From contig NZ_JARHTQ010000015.1 of assembly GCF_029223525.1 (NCBI RefSeq), positions 62,001 to 126,000 on the forward strand: DNA of 64,000 bases. The letters are read 5' to 3'. Below the pieces are notes generated by a model. It made no database searches. It was not told the origin of the DNA and saw only the letters and a list, made by a program, of their open reading frames with translations. Both the position numbers and the translations under genes were made by a program. The first letter of the stretch is position 1, and the number at the start of each line of letters is the position of its first letter. This DNA comes from Streptantibioticus ferralitis (GTDB lineage Bacteria; Actinomycetota; Actinomycetes; Streptomycetales; Streptomycetaceae). Below, in pieces: positions 59,701 to 64,000 of the stretch.

Positions 59701-61158
59701 CAGCTCGTTAACCCGGCGGCCGATGGTCTCCGAGTCGCTCCCCACCAGGGCGACACAGTCCTGCCCTTGCTGAGGGCTCGCGTGGGGCAGCCAGCGCGCC
59801 CAATCCCAGACTCCACTGGAGTCGCGAACCGATGAGAGAACCACGACAGACAGATCACGAGGACTGTGGAGGACAACGGCCTGGGCGGCAAGCCACCGTG
59901 CCGTGACGAGCGCCTGAGGCCGTGCCCCGGCGAGTCCCACTACACCAAGCTTGGTGAACGGAAGAAGAACCGGCACGTCATGTACGGCGGGTACCTCGGG
60001 GGGCGGCTCGTCAGATCCCGTTCCAGGCGCGGGGACAAGCTCAATGTCCGCGGGGAGGTCTGCGACGCCGATGCGGAGCAGTAGGGCGTCCGGATCGGTG
60101 ATGCGGCGCTCCCAAAGGCGACGACGAGGCCCGGTCGCGAACAGCAGGAGGGAGGCGGCGTCAGGGTGTGCGGTGCGGCGAGCCTGCTGGTCGACACGCG
60201 TCAGGCGGACCAGCTCAGAATCGTACTTGTCCTTCTCCTCTTTGTACTGCTTCAGCGACGTCCGGTGCTTCTTCTTGCCTTCGCGGTTATGGCTGAACCA
60301 CTCACCGATCATCAAGGCAGGGGTCATCGCGCAGAACAGCAGCGAGTACAGCTGTTTGGACGTCAGGTACATCAGCAGCCCGAACACCGCTGGCGCAATC
60401 ATGGCGATGAGCCGGAACGGTGTGCGCTCCGCCTTGCCAGGGGCCCGCGGGACCACAAGTCGGGAACGCTGGGGAAGGGAGTTCAGCCTCGGCGGCCGGT
60501 TGTAGGCGAGACCGCCCTCGCCCATGGGCATGAGGTGCGCGTCAGGCTCTGCGGGGGCGTCGAGGACGAACAGAGACGCCCCGCACTTGACCAGAGCACC
60601 CCGGGGCCATTCGCGCTCACCCTCAACAGGCTCGTTGTCGAGCAGTACCGGCACGCTCATGCCTCGTCGGGCAAGCTTCACCTGGCCGTCGGCAGCGATA
60701 CTCACGCAGAGCGCTTCGTGGGGCAGGCGTGTATCCGGGACAGTGATGGTGCACCTATCTGCAGAGCCGACGGTCGTGACGCCGACAGCCAGGCGTGCAA
60801 CTCGGCCGGCGCCGGGCCCACCGACGACCTTGAGTTCGTAATGCCCGGACGGCTCACCTGCGCGCAGGTACGGGCCGATGGCGTCATCGACGGATATCCG
60901 CATACCGTCCCGCAGCACGTCGCTCACGCGCGCATCAGGGTCACAACGGCGCCCGTCCGCCCACAGAACCGGGGCGTCGGCGCGACCGGCGAATCGCGGA
61001 TCGTAGGGAACACCCGGCAGCGCCGTAACCACGGCAGAGTCGGTAGTCGGCGGCGACAGTGCCTTGGCCACCTCGGCGACGCTCGCGTCCTCCTCCACAT
61101 TCAGAAGGACGTCCTGTGGTTCCACACCTTGCTGGACCACAGTCACTGACACCCTCAT
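56722..61158 (-). CDS. FHA-bearing EssC/EccC-type FtsK/SpoIIIE secretion ATPase
   Basis: Predicted 1478 aa. Residues 1-95 look like a beta-grasp fold, and about 108-200 like an FHA domain ('LAVGVTTVGSADRCTITVPD'). Two membrane helices lie at about 250-285. Three FtsK-type ATPase domains follow: the first is intact ('HALVAGTTGAGKSELL', about 675; Asp-rich Walker B 'RLVLIIDEFA'), while the second ('GGPRSGRST', about 1011) and third ('GPPKSGRST', about 1304) have Arg for the Walker lysine. Such proteins are the motors of type VII secretion. The FHA-first plan is that of Bacillota EssC rather than mycobacterial EccC. Confidence 0.9.
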   Translation of the reverse strand: MRVSVTVVQQGVEPQDVLLNVEEDASVAEVAKALSPPTTDSAVVTALPGVPYDPRFAGRADAPVLWADGRRCDPDARVSDVLRDGMRISVDDAIGPYLRAGEPSGHYELKVVGGPGAGRVARLAVGVTTVGSADRCTITVPDTRLPHEALCVSIAADGQVKLARRGMSVPVLLDNEPVEGEREWPRGALVKCGASLFVLDAPAEPDAHLMPMGEGGLAYNRPPRLNSLPQRSRLVVPRAPGKAERTPFRLIAMIAPAVFGLLMYLTSKQLYSLLFCAMTPALMIGEWFSHNREGKKKHRTSLKQYKEEKDKYDSELVRLTRVDQQARRTAHPDAASLLLFATGPRRRLWERRITDPDALLLRIGVADLPADIELVPAPGTGSDEPPPEVPAVHDVPVLLPFTKLGVVGLAGARPQALVTARWLAAQAVVLHSPRDLSVVVLSSVRDSSGVWDWARWLPHASPQQGQDCVALVGSDSETIGRRVNELLGELNRRKDASSQMAGPARLRPDPYILVVLDGARLLRRAPGVPQLLQEGPLHGIFALCIDEDERLLPEECQAAICWPPGATDRLHLRGAGLEALGDVLADQVSGPWCDLLARSLAPIRDVSRDDADSALPSAARLLTLLGMPDPTGTDIERLWRAGGATTRAPIGVGADGTFFLDVHGDGPHALVAGTTGAGKSELLQTIITSLAAHNRPDALNYVLIDYKGGSAFQDCARLPHTVGMVSDLDAHLTERALASLAAELRRREEILFEARAKDIEDYADTRRLRPELEPMPRLVLIIDEFASLVAELPDFVEGLVDIARRGRSLGVHLVLATQRPAGVVSADIRANTNLRIALRVTDAGESSDVIDAPDAGAISKSTPGRMYVRSGAQALVAVQSARIGGRRPGQSSKPTASVVPLPWPSVGRSLPRTADDGDDGTMQTDLAVLVDAIRAGSQQMGFGKPRSPWLPPLPKQITVAELYESKEPAHGDVPAAIFGVVDVPARQARAPLSLDLVDGEHLLIIGGPRSGRSTALRTIAASLAMTASPSDIHIYGVDCGANVLLPLTRLPHCGGIVTRDETERLVRLLGRLQGEVTRRQQLLADLGVSSVAEQRASEKGEDRLPWMVLLLDGWEGYVSTFENYDYGRLLDAMTRLFREGPAVGLRVVMTADRSGMTGSMTSSFGDRLILRLTDPNDYGIAGINQRAIPKDMPQGRALRLTDDGVQECQIALLDPDPAGKAQVSTVQQIAKEARDLYPRPSRRLRPMRVDALPPRATASEALALDPEFQRPSNLWALVGVGGDELAPHGVDLSESGPGFVIAGPPKSGRSTTLIAMTRSLTCGGLPVILITPKRSPLKELEGEPAVLGVLSSEATQQDLNDLIAKAHGGRYAVVVDDAELLYDTPLDSALEEVIRAGLDGDHAVIAAGAAEALSTQYRGFVVEARRSRNGFLLAPTPDAGEQLFGVRLARTASAGSAGRGVLISAGAAMPLQAVVDRW

Positions 61159-61520
61159 CGACCGTGTTCCTCCCCAGAGACCCGGCGGTCCTGCTGCTCC
61201 GATACGTCTGCTGAGGCTATCTCGCTCCTTCGTGCGTCAAGAGGCAGGTCATTACATCGCGTTGACCCGGCAGTGCCCGAATCGGTACTGAGCGTCTTAC
61301 ATTTCGGCACTGTTGCTCCGGATGGCATGAGGTTCGTCAGGGCCGCTTGGCCCTCAGTGTCGAAGTGGGCTGTTCGGTGGGTCGACCTCGCGTAGGAGCG
61401 CGACGCAAGCTCAAAGCCCCACGCGCCTACCCCGCTTCGGCTGGCCGGATAGCGCATCGGTGGATGCAGCGGCCGACAGACAGCGGCGGTGTTGTCGGTG
61501 GCAGTGTTTAGCGTGGTCTC
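61159..61520. other. Divergent intergenic region
   Basis: A 362-bp gap between the ATPase gene and the 211-aa gene. No gene, repeat or clear operator seen. Confidence 0.45.
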
Positions 61521-62156
61521 ATGGGGATCACCACGGCATGGGCGATCAGCGCCCATAACGATGCGTTCATCGAAGGCCTGGCGCCGCGAATACAGCCGCT
61601 GATAGAGGCCGAGTGCAGCGATCCGGTGGCATGCGAGCGCTGGCGGCGCTGGCAGGCCGAGCCATTGCCGGATTACCGTACTTGGCGGGACGTCGAGTCG
61701 GGGTCGCCCATAGCAGAAGCTATCGGCTCCTTCCTGAAGTTGACCGCCTCCGGCCAGTACATCCAGGAGATGTATGACGGCGGTGGCTGTGACGAGTTCT
61801 GGCTGATCGAGGACGTCTGGGGGGTGAGCGAGGACGCGGAGCGGATGTTCCTGTCCGTACAGTCCAAAACTCATGCGCTGTCCGCCTTCTTCCACGCTAT
61901 CGGGCCGAATCGCGCGGCGCTGCTTCCGGGCTGGTGCGGGAACTTTCTGCTCACGTCGGCCGAGGTACGCGACAGCCTGCCGCAGGTGGAGCGCGCCCTG
62001 ACCTTCACCGATGAGGAACGGGCGGCGGCGGCGAGCCGGATATGGCTGGATGATGGTCCAGACGAAGAGAGCGTGCTGGACGGACCGCTTCGGCAGTGGC
62101 GGCAGGCTGCCGCCGCGGGACTCGGCTTGTGCGGTGTCTCATTGACGATCTATTGA
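61521..62156 (+). CDS. Hypothetical protein, possibly DUF1877-like
   Basis: Predicted 211 aa. The N-terminus 'MGITTAWAISAHNDAFIEGL' and mid-region 'KTHALSAFFHAIGPNRAALL' loosely recall DUF1877 immunity-type proteins, but the match is weak. It is soluble and acidic with several Trp. Start ATG chosen by frame; ribosome binding site not obvious. The neighbouring type VII-like locus makes an immunity role conceivable (inference). Confidence 0.55.
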   Translation: MGITTAWAISAHNDAFIEGLAPRIQPLIEAECSDPVACERWRRWQAEPLPDYRTWRDVESGSPIAEAIGSFLKLTASGQYIQEMYDGGGCDEFWLIEDVWGVSEDAERMFLSVQSKTHALSAFFHAIGPNRAALLPGWCGNFLLTSAEVRDSLPQVERALTFTDEERAAAASRIWLDDGPDEESVLDGPLRQWRQAAAAGLGLCGVSLTIY

Positions 62157-62230
62157 CGCCGCTGTCCTGGTCGGCGTGTCCCGACAGCCGCATATCGCCA
62201 GAGCCGCCCATCGAACAACTGCCAGACCTA

Positions 62231-62455
62231 ACAGCGGTAGTCGCCACCGAGCACAACCTGCACTCCCTGCTGGCCCGACGCCGCGCAGCCCGCCGTGACC
62301 TCACCATCCCCGCACGCCTCGAAGACCTCCCCATCCCCCTCGCCTTCGCGCTCGGCGCCCAAGCAGTGCAGGAAATCGGCCTCGACCACGCACGCCGCCC
62401 GCCCCTGCCCACTACTCCCCCAAAGCCGCCCGGCCCCACGGAGTGCCTGGTTTGT
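62231..62455 (+). pseudogene. Gene remnant
   Basis: A codon-biased stretch ('EHNLHSLLARRRAARRDLTI', 'LEDLPIPLAFALGAQAVQEI') without a start, followed by sequence that loses coding character. It is probably part of a deleted gene. The rest of 62456-62673 has nothing I can support. Confidence 0.3.
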
Positions 62456-62673
62456 ACTACCCCCTCGGCGAGAGCCCGTCTGCCTCCAGTTGGGCAGCGC
62501 TGCAACAGCTCATGCGCCATCTTCGTCCCACAAGCGAAAAGCAAGGCTGAAGATCTACTGCTCCGGCGCGACGTCCTGTGGTTGGCTTCGTTGTCCTTCA
62601 TGCGGGATGGGTGTGTCGACGGGCGGCCCGCCTCGGCGTCGGCCTTGACCAAGCCCCGCGAAGGCTGGTCCGC

Positions 62674-62802
62674 TTGGAGGACGAGGTGTCGTACTGGGGG
62701 TGGGCCTTCGTGGTCAGATCGGAGCTGTGTGCGCTGCTTTGGGTGGACCGCGGCCAGGCGGACACGGACAGGCTCGTGACCAACGCGGAGGCGCGCGCAT
62801 GA
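62674..62802 (+). CDS. Short ORF coupled to NB-ARC gene
   Basis: 42 aa from a TTG with GAAGG upstream ('SYWGWAFVVRSELCALLWVD'). Its TGA overlaps the ATG of the NB-ARC gene (ATGA), which argues that it is translated. It could be a coupling leader or the end of a decayed gene. Confidence 0.4.
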   Translation: MEDEVSYWGWAFVVRSELCALLWVDRGQADTDRLVTNAEARA

Positions 62803-64000
62803 GGCTCCGCCAGGGCATCACTATCGCCGTCGTCGCCGGTGGTGGCGCGCTGACGACAATGCTCGTGGGGCTCGTCACGAACGCGGTGTCCAGCCAGTCG
62901 CGTTGGCCCGGATGGCTGGGATGGATACAGCGGCACCCTTGGCTCTCGTTCGTCATGCTGGGCGTGGCGACAGTCGGGTTAACCGCGTTGCTCGCCGCGC
63001 TGTCCGAGAGCCGCGGGCCCACGCTGAGTGCTGAGCCGCCGCCTCGGCCGAAAGATGACGCGGGCCCGCCGGGTGCCGCGCTGGTGCTGCGGTCGCTGCC
63101 GCGCGACTCTGCGGCGTTCACTGATCGGTCCGCCGAGCTGGAGCGGCTGGAGGTGTCGGTGCGGGCGTCGCAGGAGAGGGGCGAGGCGCTGCCCGTTCAT
63201 GTGATCGACGGGATGGCAGGGGTTGGGAAGACCAGCTTCGCGGTCCACGCCGGGCATGTGCTCTCGGAGCGGTTTCCAGATGGTCAGCTCTTTGTGAACC
63301 TCAACGGGCACACGCCGGGGCGGAGCCCGGTGCAGGCTGTCGAAGCGCTGGCCTCGCTGCTGGCGGCTGCCGGTGTGCCGACGCAGCAGATCCCGGTCGG
63401 CGATGACGTGGACGCGGTCACGGAGGCGCGGGCCGCCATATGGCGGAGCCGGCTCGCGGACAAGAAGGCGCTGCTCATCCTCGACAACGCGGCCAGCTAC
63501 CGGCAGCTGGAGCCCCTGCTTCCAGGTAGTGGTGGCTGTCTGGTGCTGGTGACCAGTCGTAAGCGTCTTGCGGCGCACGAGGAGGTAGTCCTGCCGGTGG
63601 ATGCGCTGCCGCCGGACGACGCGGTCAACCTGTTCGTACGGCTCAGCGGGCGGTCTGCCGACACCCTCGACCGGGGCGTGCTGGAAGAGTTGGTGCGGCT
63701 GTGCGGATACCTGCCGCTGGGGGTGTCGCTGCTCGCGGCACGACTGCGGCACCATCCGTCCTGGAGTGCCGAGGACCTACGGGAGCGGCTGGTGGCGGCC
63801 CGGGACCGGCTGGGGGAACTGCGCGCCGGGGAGCGCGCGGTTACCGCGACGTTCGATCTGTCCTTTCGGGATCTCACGCCAGAGCGTCAACGTTTCTTCC
63901 AGTCTCTCGGCTTCTACCCTGGTACGGACCTCGACGCGTACGTCGGGGCCGCGCTCGGCTTGGTTTCGGTGGCAGCGGCCCGTAGCCACCTCGACGCGCT
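62799..64000 (+). CDS. Membrane-anchored NB-ARC (STAND) ATPase, 3' truncated by window edge
   Basis: The first 400 residues are visible; GGAGG precedes the ATG at 62799. Two N-terminal helices (about 7-28, 49-68) precede a soluble NB-ARC domain: Walker A 'GMAGVGKTS' near residue 150, Walker B 'KALLILDNAA' and 'LVLVTSRKRL'. A winged-helix-like part follows ('TATFDLSFRDLTPERQRFFQ'). STAND ATPases are signalling or defence switches, and actinobacteria carry many as regulators. The C-terminal sensor repeats lie beyond the window. N-terminal membrane anchoring is less usual. Confidence 0.85.
   Translation, partial: MRLRQGITIAVVAGGGALTTMLVGLVTNAVSSQSRWPGWLGWIQRHPWLSFVMLGVATVGLTALLAALSESRGPTLSAEPPPRPKDDAGPPGAALVLRSLPRDSAAFTDRSAELERLEVSVRASQERGEALPVHVIDGMAGVGKTSFAVHAGHVLSERFPDGQLFVNLNGHTPGRSPVQAVEALASLLAAAGVPTQQIPVGDDVDAVTEARAAIWRSRLADKKALLILDNAASYRQLEPLLPGSGGCLVLVTSRKRLAAHEEVVLPVDALPPDDAVNLFVRLSGRSADTLDRGVLEELVRLCGYLPLGVSLLAARLRHHPSWSAEDLRERLVAARDRLGELRAGERAVTATFDLSFRDLTPERQRFFQSLGFYPGTDLDAYVGAALGLVSVAAARSHLDA

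Noticed and set aside
1-64000. tRNA genes or attachment sites marking an integrated element
   Set aside because: I found no cloverleaf, direct-repeat boundary or integrase in the window, so the accessory block cannot be delimited as an integrative element from this sequence.

Overview
This window is high-GC actinobacterial chromosome, probably Streptomycetales or Streptosporangiales. The evidence is strongly GC-biased third codon positions, many GTG/TTG starts, an XRE-DUF5753/DUF397 pair, CHAT-TPR and NB-ARC proteins, a monoderm-type Tad (Flp) pilus without secretin, and type VII-secretion genes. I see no rRNA, tRNA, CRISPR array, integrase or origin.

Region 1 (1-6.3 kb) starts with the 3' part of a wall-lytic transglycosylase/NlpC-P60 protein, typical of the end of a conjugation cluster. 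It is followed by a CHAT-protease cassette: a large TPR-CHAT protein (+) divergent from a translationally coupled pair, a small soluble helical protein and a four-helix membrane protein. Region 2 (6.2-8.3 kb) is a debris field of short gene remnants around an HNH-type gene.

Region 3 (8.6-20.4 kb) is a phage- or plasmid-like accessory block of small genes, all on the minus strand. It includes a DUF932 protein, a ParB-like protein and a DUF2958 protein, with a hairpin after many of the genes. At its upstream end sits a protein with sigma-factor-like features. Between it and the block lies a cluster of about 56-bp repeats spanning stop/start junctions of tiny ORFs. A fourth copy of the repeat lies 47 bp upstream of the ParB-like gene. 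I regard this sigma-like gene plus repeat array as the strongest candidate for something undescribed.

Region 4 (21.5-33.8 kb) and region 6 (40.6-52.0 kb) are two complete paralogous Tad pilus loci. Each has CpaB, TadZ, TadA, TadB, TadC, Flp pilin, two TadE pseudopilins, a TadG-like protein and a membrane protein joining an extracytoplasmic LysM domain to a cytoplasmic BTAD transcriptional regulator. Each also has a lipoprotein and a secreted protein; these two genes are inverted in the second locus. One prepilin peptidase sits between the loci and could serve both.

Region 5 (33.8-40.4 kb) separates the loci. It contains a decayed methyltransferase, mosaic gene fragments, an anti-sigma-type ATPase, a Nudix gene, small co-directional genes, an XRE-DUF5753/DUF397 pair and an intact-looking IS630-family element. 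Region 7 (52-61.2 kb) is a compact type VII-like locus: two WXG100 proteins, a large N-terminally WXG-like protein, a lipoprotein with propeller-like repeats and an FHA-bearing FtsK/EssC-like ATPase. Region 8 (61.5-64 kb) has a small hypothetical protein, remnants and the 5' part of a membrane-anchored NB-ARC (STAND) ATPase that runs off the end.
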